Assembly: GCF_001541095.1 (NCBI RefSeq) | Contig: NZ_LMXH01000001.1 | Span: 1,376,048-1,440,047 of the forward strand | Direction: 5' to 3' | DNA: 64,000 nt | DNA from: Paenibacillus sp. FJAT-26967 | GTDB lineage: Bacteria; Bacillota; Bacilli; Paenibacillales; NBRC-103111 | Shown: one piece after another, positions 17,832-26,616 of the stretch | Position numbering within the stretch: the first letter of the stretch is position 1 | Layout of the letters: every line of letters begins with the position of its first letter | Program-made: the position numbers and the translations under genes | Notes under the pieces: model-generated | What the model saw: only the letters and a program-made list of their open reading frames with translations | Told to the model about the DNA's origin: nothing | The model's database searches: none

Positions 17832-18611
17832 ATGATGAACGGCATAGATCCTAGATTAATGAAAGAAATTTTAAAGCTCGAGATGCTGAATAAATCAGCG
17901 CTTGTCAGCGGAGCGAGCGGAGGATCAGCAGGCACAGGAGCAGCGGAAGGCGAATTCGGTTCTATGCTGAACGCGCTGCTGTTGGAGCAAGCGGGTCTGG
18001 ATTCAGGAACAGAAGCGGCAGGATCCTTGCCCCTTCAGGCTCTGCAGACAGGCTGGAGCGGCTTGAGCGGAGAAGATCTGGCGGCAGGGACCGCGCAGAT
18101 GAGTCCGGCGGCTCTTAACCAGGCGCTGAGATCTTATGGGTCGGCATCAACTCCCGCTTCTGCGCCTGTATCCAGAGGTGAAGGGGCTTACGATGCCTTT
18201 ATCGCGCAGGCAAGCTCCCGGACCGGCGTTGATCCTGCCCTGATTAAGGCCGTGATCCGTCAGGAGTCCTCTTTCAATACAACCGTCGTTTCGAAAGCGG
18301 GAGCCAAAGGGCTAATGCAGCTGATGGACGGTACGGCCAAGGGCTTGGGCGTAACGAACCCCTTTGATCCGCAGCAAAGTATTGAAGGCGGGGCGCAGTA
18401 CCTTTCCTATCAGCTTAAACGTTTCGACGGCAATGTGGGTACAGCTTTAGCCGCTTATAATGCCGGTCCGAACCGGGTTAGCAGGCTGGGGATCAAGAAT
18501 GACAAGGATCTACTAGAGAAAATGCACCTGCTGCCTACAGAGACACAGCAGTATGTGAAAAAGGTTATGAATCATATGGAACGTTATGAACGTGATTTTC
18601 CTCAAGTGTAA
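17832..18611 (+). CDS. Lytic transglycosylase, SLT domain
   Basis: Peptidoglycan-cleaving enzyme. The C-terminal ~130 residues are a goose-lysozyme-like SLT domain: ALIKAVIRQESSFN with catalytic E145, SKAGAKGLMQLM, then ALAAYNAGPNRV. The N-terminal ~120 residues are low complexity, rich in A, S and G. No signal peptide is visible, as in B. subtilis YjbJ/CwlQ, so the export route is unclear. Several starts are possible (TTG 17820, ATG 17826, 17832, 17835); 17832 is the best spaced from TTGGGG. A terminator follows. Confidence 0.88.
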   Translation: MMNGIDPRLMKEILKLEMLNKSALVSGASGGSAGTGAAEGEFGSMLNALLLEQAGLDSGTEAAGSLPLQALQTGWSGLSGEDLAAGTAQMSPAALNQALRSYGSASTPASAPVSRGEGAYDAFIAQASSRTGVDPALIKAVIRQESSFNTTVVSKAGAKGLMQLMDGTAKGLGVTNPFDPQQSIEGGAQYLSYQLKRFDGNVGTALAAYNAGPNRVSRLGIKNDKDLLEKMHLLPTETQQYVKKVMNHMERYERDFPQV

Positions 18612-18623
18612 CGATTCGGATGG

Positions 18624-18660
18624 AGAAGCGGCAGCCCCTCAAAGGTCTGCCGCTTTTCTT
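18624..18660 (+). terminator. Intrinsic terminator after the lytic transglycosylase gene
   Basis: AAGCGGCAG and CTGCCGCTT form a 9-bp stem around a 12-nt loop, followed by TTCTT. Confidence 0.8.
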
Positions 18661-18841
18661 ATGGCAGAAGGTTATGCCGCAGAAACAAAAGTAACCGATC
18701 GGAAGTACAGACAAGGATAACGCTGATTAGGGCTTAGGCAGCGGCTTGTATTAAGAATGGATTTGCGATTTAATGGGGAAAGGGCCAATAGGACCCCTAT
18801 TGATTTTTTATCGCTTCGCTAGACGAAAGGACAGAATATAT

Positions 18842-20014
18842 ATGCTTTATTTGGATAATGCCGCCACGACACCACCTTACGAAGAAGTTGTTACAACCGT
18901 AGCGGATGTGATGCGTCAGCATTACGGAAATCCTTCTTCAATCCACCGGATCGGTATGGATGCGCAGAAGCTGGTAAGCCGCGCCCGGGAAGTGATCGGC
19001 AGTGTGCTGCATGCGAAGCCTTCCGAGCTGATCTTCACTTCGGGTGGAACCGAGAGCAGTAATCTTGCCATTAAAGGAGCCGCCTACCGGTACCGGAACC
19101 GCGGCAGCCATCTTATAACCACCGCTGTTGAACATGCATCGGTAACGGCTGCTTTTGAACAGCTGGAAGCGGAAGGTTTTACGGTAACCATTCTGCCGGT
19201 CGACGACACAGGCGCGGTCACTCTGGAGCAGCTGCAGGCAGCCGTAACGGACGAAACCATCCTGGTCAGTGTCATGCATGTGAATAACGAGATGGGACGA
19301 ATCCAGCCGATTGCCGAAATCGGCCGCTGGCTGCGCGGCAGGCGGACTGTATTGTTCCATGTCGATGCGGTCCAGGGGGTCGGGAAGCTTCCGCTTCATC
19401 CCGCTGAAATGGGGATCGACCTTATGAGTGCTTCGGCGCACAAGTTCAAAGGACCCAAAGGCGCAGGCTTTTTGTATAAACGGGAAGGAATCGAACTGCA
19501 GCCTCTGCTTGCAGGCGGGGGCCAGGAGCATGGGATGAGGTCAGGTACGGAGAATGTTCCGCTTATTGTCGGGATGGCCAAGGCGCTGCGCCTGGCTACC
19601 GAGAACCTGCAGGCGGATATTCAGCGCAAGCGCGCTTTCCGCGATATCGTTGCGGATGGAATCCGCTCCATGCCGGAACTTATGCTGACAGGCGCAGGCG
19701 ATCCGGCGCAAATGGCGCCCCACCTGCTTCATTTTTGCTATCCGGGCATGAATTCAGAAGTTGTCGTACATGCTTTGGAACAGCGCGGCATATATATATC
19801 TACGAAGTCGGCCTGCTCGTCAGGCGTTCCCGAAGCGAGTAAGGTGCTGCTCGCGATGGGATACGACAAGCAGCGTGCTTCCAGCGGTCTGCGGGTAAGC
19901 TGGACCGAGGAGCACAGCGAATCGGATGCGCACCGGTTTGTCGGAGAGCTGCGGCAAGTGATTGACGAGCTCGTGCCGGTTACCCTTACGGACAAAGGGG
20001 GACGCAAACGATGA
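18842..20014 (+). CDS. Cysteine desulfurase (IscS/NifS family)
   Basis: PLP enzyme that releases sulfur from cysteine as a persulfide. It starts MLYLDNAATTPP, has PLP-binding K201 (SAHKFKGPKG), and the catalytic cysteine is C325 in TKSACSSG. The frame is open to 18773, but ATG 18842 follows GAAAGGA and begins with the family N-terminus; 390 aa. It overlaps thiI by an ATGA junction, so it is most likely the dedicated sulfur donor for ThiI (as NifZ/YtbJ is in B. subtilis) rather than the general Fe-S desulfurase. Confidence 0.94.
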   Translation: MLYLDNAATTPPYEEVVTTVADVMRQHYGNPSSIHRIGMDAQKLVSRAREVIGSVLHAKPSELIFTSGGTESSNLAIKGAAYRYRNRGSHLITTAVEHASVTAAFEQLEAEGFTVTILPVDDTGAVTLEQLQAAVTDETILVSVMHVNNEMGRIQPIAEIGRWLRGRRTVLFHVDAVQGVGKLPLHPAEMGIDLMSASAHKFKGPKGAGFLYKREGIELQPLLAGGGQEHGMRSGTENVPLIVGMAKALRLATENLQADIQRKRAFRDIVADGIRSMPELMLTGAGDPAQMAPHLLHFCYPGMNSEVVVHALEQRGIYISTKSACSSGVPEASKVLLAMGYDKQRASSGLRVSWTEEHSESDAHRFVGELRQVIDELVPVTLTDKGGRKR

Positions 20015-21216
20015 AACCGGATCTGCTGCTTGTACGCTTCGGTGAAATGATGCTGAAGGGCAGAAACCGCTCGCGGTTTGAGAAGAAAGTCATCCGCCAG
20101 CTGAGAGACCTTCTCATGCCCTTCCCGCAGGTGAAGCTTGTAACCGAATACGGGCGTGTCTACATCGACCTGGGGGATGAGCCCCTCGAAGAAGTGAGCC
20201 GCGCGGTCGGCAAAGTGTTCGGAATTGATTCCTACAGCCCGGTGTATACGGCTCCCTCGGATGCGGCAGCGATACAGGAGCTTGCCGCTGAATTGATGCG
20301 GAGCATCGTCACGCGTCCGCAGACGTTCAAAGTCGAGGTCAGGCGCGTGGACAAAAGTTTCCCGCACGACACGTTCGAGATGAACCGCCTGGTGGGCGGA
20401 GCGGTTCTCCGGGCATGTCCGCAGCTTAGCGTGGACGTCCGCAAACCGGAGACGACGCTGCGCGTGGAGCTGCGCGAAGGAAGAGCGCTGCTCTTCGTCC
20501 AATCGTTCGAAGGTGCGGGAGGCTACCCGCTGGGTACGAACGGGAAAGGGGTGCTTCTCCTCTCGGGCGGGATCGACAGTCCGGTAGCCGGCTGGCAGGC
20601 TATGCGCAGAGGCTTGGAGCTGGAGGCTGTTCATTTTCACAGCTATCCTTATACGAGCGAGCGGGCCAAAGAGAAAGTCATCGATCTTGCCCGCAAGCTG
20701 TCTGCCTACAGCGGAGGCAGCATGAAGCTTCACCTGGTGTCGTTCACCGAGGTGCAGACTTCTATTTATGCGGAGTATAAGGATAATTTACTCGTCACTT
20801 TACTGCGCCGTGCGATGTACCGGATAGCGGAGAGGATCGCCGAGCGTGAGAAGGCTCTTGCTCTTGTCACCGGGGAGAGCCTCGGCCAGGTAGCCAGCCA
20901 GACGCTGCCCAGCCTGAACGCGATCGGCAGAGCGGTATCTCTGCCGGTCCTCCAGCCTCTGATTACGACCGATAAGCACGATATCATCCAAATGGCTGAG
21001 CAAATTGACACCTACAACATTTCGATTCTGCCCTATGAAGATTGCTGTACGTTATTTCTGCCGCCTTCTCCAAGCACCAACCCGAATCTGCGGGTCGTGG
21101 AAGCCATAGAGCGGAAGTTTCCTCAGTTGGAAGAGTGGATAAACAGGGCGGTTGAACAAGCCGAAACCATCGTGGTTCGTGCGGACGAGGAACCGGCCCC
21201 GGATTCCTACTTCTAA
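20011..21216 (+). CDS. thiI: tRNA 4-thiouridine synthase ThiI
   Basis: Thiolates U8 of tRNA, and in some bacteria also supplies sulfur for thiamine. N-terminal ferredoxin-like and THUMP domains cover about residues 1-165; the PP-loop ATPase motif SGGIDSP is at 185-191. At 401 aa it lacks the C-terminal rhodanese domain found in E. coli, the usual form in Bacilli, and it must therefore receive sulfur directly from the adjoining desulfurase. A CC pair (EDCCTLF) lies in the PP-loop domain. Confidence 0.96.
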   Translation: MKPDLLLVRFGEMMLKGRNRSRFEKKVIRQLRDLLMPFPQVKLVTEYGRVYIDLGDEPLEEVSRAVGKVFGIDSYSPVYTAPSDAAAIQELAAELMRSIVTRPQTFKVEVRRVDKSFPHDTFEMNRLVGGAVLRACPQLSVDVRKPETTLRVELREGRALLFVQSFEGAGGYPLGTNGKGVLLLSGGIDSPVAGWQAMRRGLELEAVHFHSYPYTSERAKEKVIDLARKLSAYSGGSMKLHLVSFTEVQTSIYAEYKDNLLVTLLRRAMYRIAERIAEREKALALVTGESLGQVASQTLPSLNAIGRAVSLPVLQPLITTDKHDIIQMAEQIDTYNISILPYEDCCTLFLPPSPSTNPNLRVVEAIERKFPQLEEWINRAVEQAETIVVRADEEPAPDSYF

Positions 21217-21318
21217 TTAATGGACTCATAGCGCTGTTGATCAAAGTACATCTGCATAAGCGGCGGGCTGCTGCTTGGAGGAGCCGGCGTAGTATAGGGC
21301 CGGAGGGGGAGAGGCATT

Positions 21319-21990
21319 ATGTTGGAGCAGATCGGAATGTTCCTGCAGATCATGCTGATCAATATTGTGCTAAGCGGAGACAATGCTGTCGTGATAGCCA
21401 TGGCCAGCAAGAATCTGCCTGGCGCCCAGCGCAGGCAGGCTGTCTGGTGGGGAGCTTTCGGCGCAATCGCATTAAGACTTCTTCTTACGATTGTCGCCGT
21501 CAGCGTCCTCCAAGTTCCGTTTATCCAGGCCGCAGGTTCCCTGTTGCTGCTGTGGATCGCACTCAAGCTGCTTATCGACAATGAGAGTCATTCATCGATT
21601 CCGCAGGCGTCCAGCCTCTCCAAGGCGGTCTGGACGATCGTAGTCGCGGATTTCGTCATGAGTCTCGATAACGTTCTGGCGATTGCCGCAGCTGCGGGCA
21701 ACAATTTGACGGTCCTCATACTAGGCATCGGACTGAGTATTCCGATCATTATTTGGGGGAGTGCCGTAGTTGTAGAGCTGCTTGCCAAATTTCCTATTCT
21801 TATTTATATAGGTGCGGCAATTCTGGGTTACACGGCGGGGGAGATGTTCCTGAGCGATTCTCGGACGAGCGGATGGGTACTCGGCAGCTTGCCGCACTGG
21901 CCGGTGCCATTCATAGCTGCTGGATTCGTTGTGATTGCGGGACTATTGCGTAAGTGGCTTTTCACACAAAAGAGTAACACAGCTTACTAG
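21319..21990 (+). CDS. TerC family membrane protein (YjbE type)
   Basis: 223 aa with about seven membrane helices and two family motifs carrying buried acidic residues: LSGDNAVVIAMAS near the N-terminus and VMSLDNVLAIAAAAG in the middle. TerC proteins are implicated in manganese export and metallation of secreted enzymes. GGGGGAGAGG precedes ATG 21319. A strong terminator follows. I looked for a yybP-ykoY manganese riboswitch in the 100-nt leader and did not find its conserved core. Confidence 0.87.
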   Translation: MLEQIGMFLQIMLINIVLSGDNAVVIAMASKNLPGAQRRQAVWWGAFGAIALRLLLTIVAVSVLQVPFIQAAGSLLLLWIALKLLIDNESHSSIPQASSLSKAVWTIVVADFVMSLDNVLAIAAAAGNNLTVLILGIGLSIPIIIWGSAVVVELLAKFPILIYIGAAILGYTAGEMFLSDSRTSGWVLGSLPHWPVPFIAAGFVVIAGLLRKWLFTQKSNTAY

Positions 21991-21993
21991 ACG

Positions 21994-22028
21994 AAGACCG
22001 GACCTTGGCAGGTCCGGTCTTTCTATTT
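21994..22028 (+). terminator. Intrinsic terminator after the TerC gene
   Basis: GACCGGACC-ttggca-GGTCCGGTC, then TTTCTATTT. Confidence 0.92.
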
Positions 22029-22062
22029 GCTCAGTTCTGTGATAAACTATCCAAGAATTGGT

Positions 22063-22081
22063 GATAATGATTATCATTATT
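22063..22081. promoter_or_regulatory. Fur box
   Basis: GATAATGATTATCATTATT is almost the textbook 19-bp Fur operator: a single departure at the last base from the consensus palindrome, the central base being A or T. It lies 95 nt upstream of the FhuF-like gene and just after the TerC terminator, so it should repress the siderophore-reductase gene when iron is replete. Confidence 0.9.
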
Positions 22082-22175
22082 GATGAACAATGCGACAAAT
22101 TCCAACCTAAGCTTCTTACTTATACAATTGTCGCTTGCCCTTATAAGTCTAAATGTTTACAGGCGGTGATTCAGG

Positions 22176-22988
22176 TTGAGTGAAGCAGATACGCAGTTCT
22201 TCAGTTTATTGGAGAATCCGGATTATTATGAGAAGTCTTTCAGAATTATTTTTGGAAAGCAGCACAGACTTAAACATTGTACCGCTGAAGCCAGGCTGCT
22301 GGATCAAGGGCTGCAGGAAGTCATGAATCATTACACAGCCCATTACGACACCAAGCGTATTCGTGCGGTGGGTGCTACTCTGTCAAGTGCGTTAAGCCTG
22401 CTAGCCGCTGCATATCTACATGCCATGTCTCATTATAACTATACGCTTATTTGCAGGCCGGATGATATCCGTATTCATTACGAGGGCGTGACGCTTTTGT
22501 TTGAACTTGGGGCGCAGCCCGAGCCCATGGATAAGGATACTGCCGGCCGTTCCGTGTGGAGAGAGGAAGCTGTCCGCAAACTTTTTACAGATTGTATCGT
22601 CCCGCTTTATTCGCGGATCGGAGAGCTCAGCCGCATCGACCGGCATACTCAGTGGTCTTTTGTAGCCAACACTCTAAGTCGAAGCTATGAAGCCTGGCTG
22701 GATGCGGCGCAGACAGAAGAGCTGAGACAGCGTTTGCTGGAAGACCGGGAATATGTGCTGCAGGCCACCGATCCTGACTGGTTCGGCGGGCCCGGCAGGA
22801 ACGGAGAACATCCGCTGTATGTTGATTTTAAATTTCTGCCTGATCTATACGAAGAAGGCAGCCAGGTCCGTATGAAACCGAGATGCTGTCTCTACTATCA
22901 GCTGACCGGAACCTACTGTTACACTTGCCCGATTATTTCGGAGGAAAAAAGAGCCGAGCGGGCGAAGGAGCTTACAGGAAAAGGTTAA
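22176..22988 (+). CDS. FhuF-like (2Fe-2S) ferric siderophore reductase
   Basis: 270 aa. The C-terminus has C237, C238, C248 and C251, the cysteine pattern with which FhuF-type reductases bind an unusual 2Fe-2S cluster; the central HAMSHYNYTL region is the siderophore-interacting domain type. Spacing between the CC pair and the third cysteine is nine residues here; the E. coli FhuF spacing, from memory, is ten. Start is TTG 22176 with AGGCGGTGAT upstream. The Fur box 95 nt upstream supports a role in releasing iron from imported siderophores. No siderophore importer genes adjoin it. Confidence 0.85.
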   Translation: MSEADTQFFSLLENPDYYEKSFRIIFGKQHRLKHCTAEARLLDQGLQEVMNHYTAHYDTKRIRAVGATLSSALSLLAAAYLHAMSHYNYTLICRPDDIRIHYEGVTLLFELGAQPEPMDKDTAGRSVWREEAVRKLFTDCIVPLYSRIGELSRIDRHTQWSFVANTLSRSYEAWLDAAQTEELRQRLLEDREYVLQATDPDWFGGPGRNGEHPLYVDFKFLPDLYEEGSQVRMKPRCCLYYQLTGTYCYTCPIISEEKRAERAKELTGKG

Positions 22989-23378
22989 CTTCTGTAAAGC
23001 GACAGCCCTAAGCGGCCCTGATGTCCTTTATTCACTTCTATACGCTCAGCAGTTGCAAGATGCCGTCCGCATGATGAACAATGCGAACGGCTTATTTTGT
23101 TGCCGGCTGGTTAAGAGCTTCCCCACAGTCCGTTAGGCGGGGCTTATTCGTATGGTCTCCAGTTAGCTCTAATTAACTTAGGGCTGTATGACTTTATTGT
23201 CGAGCGCATGAGCAAATCTCCTTTCGTATCATTATGCAGTGGTATCCCCGCCCCGTTTTTACCATCGCTTAATAGTTGTTCCGTAATTTAACAGAAAAAG
23301 GTCCGCTCGTTAAAATCCTGCAAATAGTTAAAGCGTAAGATGAGAAGCGTTGGGAACTTAAACGCGGAGGGGATTCTT
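22989..23378. other. Intergenic region with a terminator, before alkaline phosphatase
   Basis: About 390 nt. GCCGTCCGCAT (23062-23072) and ATGCGAACGGC (23081-23091) form a stem with one mismatch, followed by TTATTTT, probably the terminator of the FhuF-like gene. A second, weaker CCCC/GGGG pairing lies near 23123-23147. The part next to the phosphatase holds scattered TTAAxA hexamers, but not at the regular 11-nt spacing of a Pho box. No gene seen. Confidence 0.55.
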
Positions 23379-25106
23379 TTGAATAAAAGATTACAGCGTA
23401 CGCTGGTTGCCGGTACGGCAATCGCACTTCTTCCATTCAGTCTGGTCAGCGGAGTGGCGGGAGCGGGTAAGACTGCCGAGCAGCAGCCGGCAGCCGCATC
23501 CAAGAATGTTATCGTGCTGATCGGAGATGGTATGGGACCGGCACAGGTTTCAGCGGCGCGTACATTCTCCAAGTACAAACTGGGCAAGAATAGTCTCGAG
23601 CTGGACTCGTATTATGTGGGGCAAGCTACCACTTACGCGGACCGCGGTGAAGACGGCGGTACCATAGTGTCGGGTGAGGTCACGGACTCCGCGTCTGCGG
23701 GTACAGCTTTTGCGACGGGCCACAAGACCTATAATGCCGGAATCAGCGTATCCAATGAAGACGTATCGAAACCTTTCGGATCGGTTATTGAAGCGTCAGA
23801 ACTCGCAGGCAAATCAACGGGACTCGTCACGACCGCACGGATTACTCATGCGACTCCGGCTGTTTACGCTGCTCATGTGCGCAACCGGGACAACGAAAAT
23901 GCCATTGCATCCCAATTTTTAACGGACGGGGACGTGGATGTGCTCTTCGGAGGCGGCAAGCAGTTCTTCTTCAGTAAAGAGGAGAAAGGCAAGCGTACAG
24001 ACAAGACGATCATCCCCGATTTCGAAGCGAAGGGCTACAAAGTCGTGTATGACAAGCAGGGGCTTGCTTCCCTCGGTTCCCAGACAGGCAAAGCACTGGG
24101 GCTGTTCGGTAATTCCCATGTGGATTATGTGCTGGACCGGGACGCTAAGGTGCCGAACCTGGCTGAAATGAGCCAGAAAGCCATTGATATCCTTTCCCAG
24201 AACCCGAAAGGTTTCACAATGATGATAGAAGGCGGCCGCATCGACCATGCCGGGCACGCCAATGATCTAAGCTCCCTCGTTCAAGAAATGCTCGATTTTG
24301 ACGCAGCCGTTAAGGTGGCGATGGATTTTGCCAAAAAAGATGGCAATACCTCCGTCGTGATTACCGCTGACCATGAAACCGGCGGGTTATCTTTGTCCCG
24401 TGATAACATTTACGAAATAAATGTGGATGCCTGGGACGCGCAGCAGAAATCTTCGGAGCTGATCGGCGCGGAATTAAAGAACGCCACAAGCAAGAGCGAA
24501 GTCAAAGCCATCGTAGCCAAGTATACCGGTTATGAGGATTTGACCGATGCAGAGGCCGATTATATTCTAGCCGGCGACGGTTCCTCGTATAAGCAGGAAG
24601 GCGCTTTTAATGCCGTGATGGCCCGCAAATACCTCATTGGCTGGTCCGGGCACGGTCATTCGGCTGTAGATGTCGGGGTATGGGCATACGGGCCGATTGC
24701 GGAGAAGGTGAAGGGACAGGTCGACAATACCGATATAGCCCGTGCTGTCGCATCTGTGGCAGGTCTTGATTTGGCCAAGGCTTCGGAACAACTGCAAAAG
24801 GAGTATCTGTATCCTAAATTTAAAATTAGCCGTGAAGGGGTGCCCCTGTATCCGGCCAGAGCTTTGGCGGAAGCCCTTGGGGCCCAAGTGAGCTGGGAGG
24901 GGGCGGCAAGAAAAGTGCTCCTTACATCGGCAAAAGGAAGTATCTCGGTCTCCATTGATACAAGCAGCGTTCAATGGAATGGCGGAGAGAGCGGGCTTGA
25001 GGCTCAAGTAGACCATGATGTGCTCTATCTTCCGCTGGAGGCCTTCAGTAAGCTGACCGGCAAGAGTCTTAAGTGGGATGCACTTTCGGAGCGGATTAAA
25101 TTGTAA
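23379..25106 (+). CDS. Secreted alkaline phosphatase with C-terminal copper-amine-oxidase-like domain
   Basis: Phosphomonoesterase of the PhoA superfamily. TTG 23379 follows GGAGGGG with 6 nt spacing and begins a clean signal peptide (MNKRLQRTLVAGTAIALL...); an in-frame ATG at 23340 has no ribosome site. Active-site landmarks: D50 in IGDGMGPAQ, nucleophile S104 in DSASAGTAFATG, EGGRIDHAGHAND, TADHETGG and SGHGHS. From about residue 482 to the end (575) is a copper amine oxidase N-terminal-like repeat (GVPLYPARALAEALGAQVSW...), a cell-surface domain frequent in Paenibacillus exported proteins. A terminator follows. Confidence 0.95.
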   Translation: MNKRLQRTLVAGTAIALLPFSLVSGVAGAGKTAEQQPAAASKNVIVLIGDGMGPAQVSAARTFSKYKLGKNSLELDSYYVGQATTYADRGEDGGTIVSGEVTDSASAGTAFATGHKTYNAGISVSNEDVSKPFGSVIEASELAGKSTGLVTTARITHATPAVYAAHVRNRDNENAIASQFLTDGDVDVLFGGGKQFFFSKEEKGKRTDKTIIPDFEAKGYKVVYDKQGLASLGSQTGKALGLFGNSHVDYVLDRDAKVPNLAEMSQKAIDILSQNPKGFTMMIEGGRIDHAGHANDLSSLVQEMLDFDAAVKVAMDFAKKDGNTSVVITADHETGGLSLSRDNIYEINVDAWDAQQKSSELIGAELKNATSKSEVKAIVAKYTGYEDLTDAEADYILAGDGSSYKQEGAFNAVMARKYLIGWSGHGHSAVDVGVWAYGPIAEKVKGQVDNTDIARAVASVAGLDLAKASEQLQKEYLYPKFKISREGVPLYPARALAEALGAQVSWEGAARKVLLTSAKGSISVSIDTSSVQWNGGESGLEAQVDHDVLYLPLEAFSKLTGKSLKWDALSERIKL

Positions 25107-25136
25107 TAATACTAGGTGGCAGAGGGCAGTGAATTC

Positions 25137-25174
25137 GGACGGGCAGGGCTGGCAGCAGCTTCTGCCCGTTTATT
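25137..25174 (+). terminator. Intrinsic terminator after alkaline phosphatase
   Basis: ACGGGCAG (25139-25146) pairs with CTGCCCGT (25162-25169), followed by TTATT. Confidence 0.7.
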
Positions 25175-25379
25175 GATGGAGGGGATAGAGAAGGGGAGTA
25201 ATCCAGGCATATAATCAGGAGCAGTCTCCTCTAGCCAGCCGGAGCGGTTTGCGATAAACTGGAAATAAAAGTGTCGATACACGCCATGTCTTGCCGAAAA
25301 AACCAATGGCCTGAATCCGGTCAGGCAGTCTCCAAGGGCAGACAAGCGTCAAGTATCGTCCGTATTCGGGGGGCAAAGG

Positions 25380-26243
25380 ATGTCGAACAAACCTTTATCT
25401 ATGGGGATCATCCTCATCGCGACGGCTTTTGTACTGCTGCTTGGCAAGCTGGGCTTTTTTACTATGATCTGGTCGCTCCTGTGGCCGCTGCTGCTTCTCG
25501 TTGTTCCCGGCGTTCTGCTTTATCTGCTAGTTTCTAACCGGACTTTGCCGGATGCGGCTATCGTACTAAGCGGAGTGCTCGTCACGTATGGCATCATCTT
25601 CTTTATTTGCGGCTTGTTTGGCTGGGGTTCTCTTAGAATTCTGTGGCCCGGTTTTATTTTCGGCTTTGCCGCCGGACTGTATCTGCTCCAGGGATTCCAG
25701 AGAAGCCGTCATAACTCAGTGCGTACGGCAGCCGTCGGTCTTGGTGTTTTATCTCTCCTTCTACTGCTGATTAGCTTTGTTTATAATGCTGGAATATACC
25801 TGTTCGTCTTTTCCCAGTTCGCCCAAAGCGGACTTGTCGGTACACTCTGGTCCCTCCTGTGGCCGCTGCTGTTAGTCCTTCTGCCAGGGGTGCTGCTCCA
25901 TCTGTTCGTGTTTAACCGGACCCTGCCTGCGGGTGCGCTTATACTCGGCGGAATTCTGGTGGTCTACGGCGTATTCTTCTTTATCCTTAGTCTATTCGGC
26001 TGGGGACTGCTCACGCTGCTATGGCCTGTTTTCTTGCTTGGCATCGCGGCAGGTCTCTATGAACTTATGTGGTTTGAAAGAAGCCGCGATGCGGGACTGA
26101 GGACGGCTGCTCTAATTTTGGCGGCGTTATCCCTCCTGATCATCGTGTTTAATCTGCTCTTTCATGTGAGCGTCTATTTATTTATTGCTCTCCTCCTGGC
26201 TGCGGGCGTCCTGTTAGTCTTTTTGCAAAGACGCAGGTGGTGA
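25380..26243 (+). CDS. Internally duplicated multi-pass membrane protein
   Basis: 287 aa, nearly all hydrophobic. Two copies of a ~126-residue unit are plain: WSLLWPLLLLVVPGVLLYL starts at W31 and WSLLWPLLLVLLPGVLLHL at W157, each followed by NRTLP, a glycine-rich helix, FGWG, LWP and a short basic loop (QRSR / ERSR). The layout is like the four-helix LiaI/LiaF-TM type units (DUF5668-like) in tandem. Function unknown. ATG 25380 follows a G6 tract by 6 nt. It appears to be a lone gene. Confidence 0.7.
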   Translation: MSNKPLSMGIILIATAFVLLLGKLGFFTMIWSLLWPLLLLVVPGVLLYLLVSNRTLPDAAIVLSGVLVTYGIIFFICGLFGWGSLRILWPGFIFGFAAGLYLLQGFQRSRHNSVRTAAVGLGVLSLLLLLISFVYNAGIYLFVFSQFAQSGLVGTLWSLLWPLLLVLLPGVLLHLFVFNRTLPAGALILGGILVVYGVFFFILSLFGWGLLTLLWPVFLLGIAAGLYELMWFERSRDAGLRTAALILAALSLLIIVFNLLFHVSVYLFIALLLAAGVLLVFLQRRRW

Positions 26244-26326
26244 AAGAGATGCCGGGGAATCCGGGCCTGCTTAGTAAGAATAAGGTTGTGTACAATCAAC
26301 CATCATCCATTAGTTGTTAAAATGAC

Positions 26327-26355
26327 TTGCTTTTTGGAGCCATTTCCCGTATAAT
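26327..26355 (+). promoter_or_regulatory. Sigma-A promoter upstream of typA
   Basis: TTGCTT (26327-26332), 17-nt spacer, perfect TATAAT (26350-26355). Confidence 0.8.
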
Positions 26356-26366
26356 CGGAACGTTGT

Positions 26367-26397
26367 AGCGTCGGCATGTGTCCGACGCTTTATTTTG
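26367..26397 (+). terminator. Terminator-like hairpin right after the typA promoter
   Basis: AGCGTCGG-catgtgt-CCGACGCT followed by TTATTTT. The hairpin begins roughly 5-8 nt after the expected start site, so it may instead be a 5' stabilising stem. Confidence 0.6.
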
Positions 26398-26616
26398 AGC
26401 CAAGATGCTTGCTGTCCGGTGGATTCACTTTTCAGTTAAGCCGTACAGCGCAGCACGACCATGGATTTGATACTCGCTTCAGCATGTCCCCGTAAGATGC
26501 CGGAGGTTAGCCTCCTGCACTTTCGCGTAACATAACGGTAATACAAAGTAAGAAGAGGTACACCGGTCAACGATTACTAACAAGCGCACCTGCGCACAAG
26601 AGAGAGGACTTACTTT

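Larger units (their letters stand above)
26244..26616. other. typA leader region
   Basis: About 370 nt with a strong promoter (26327-26355) and, within about 10 nt of the predicted transcription start, a terminator-like hairpin (26367-26397). The remaining 220 nt to typA hold no recognised riboswitch or ORF. See findings. Confidence 0.6.

Noticed and set aside
21217-21318. Possible yybP-ykoY manganese riboswitch before the TerC gene
   Set aside because: The leader is short and lacks the conserved loop sequences of that riboswitch; only a GC-rich stretch is present.
23269-23333. Pho box before alkaline phosphatase
   Set aside because: TTAAxA hexamers occur at 23269, 23288, 23310 and 23328, but the intervals (19, 22, 18) do not fit the 11-nt period required.
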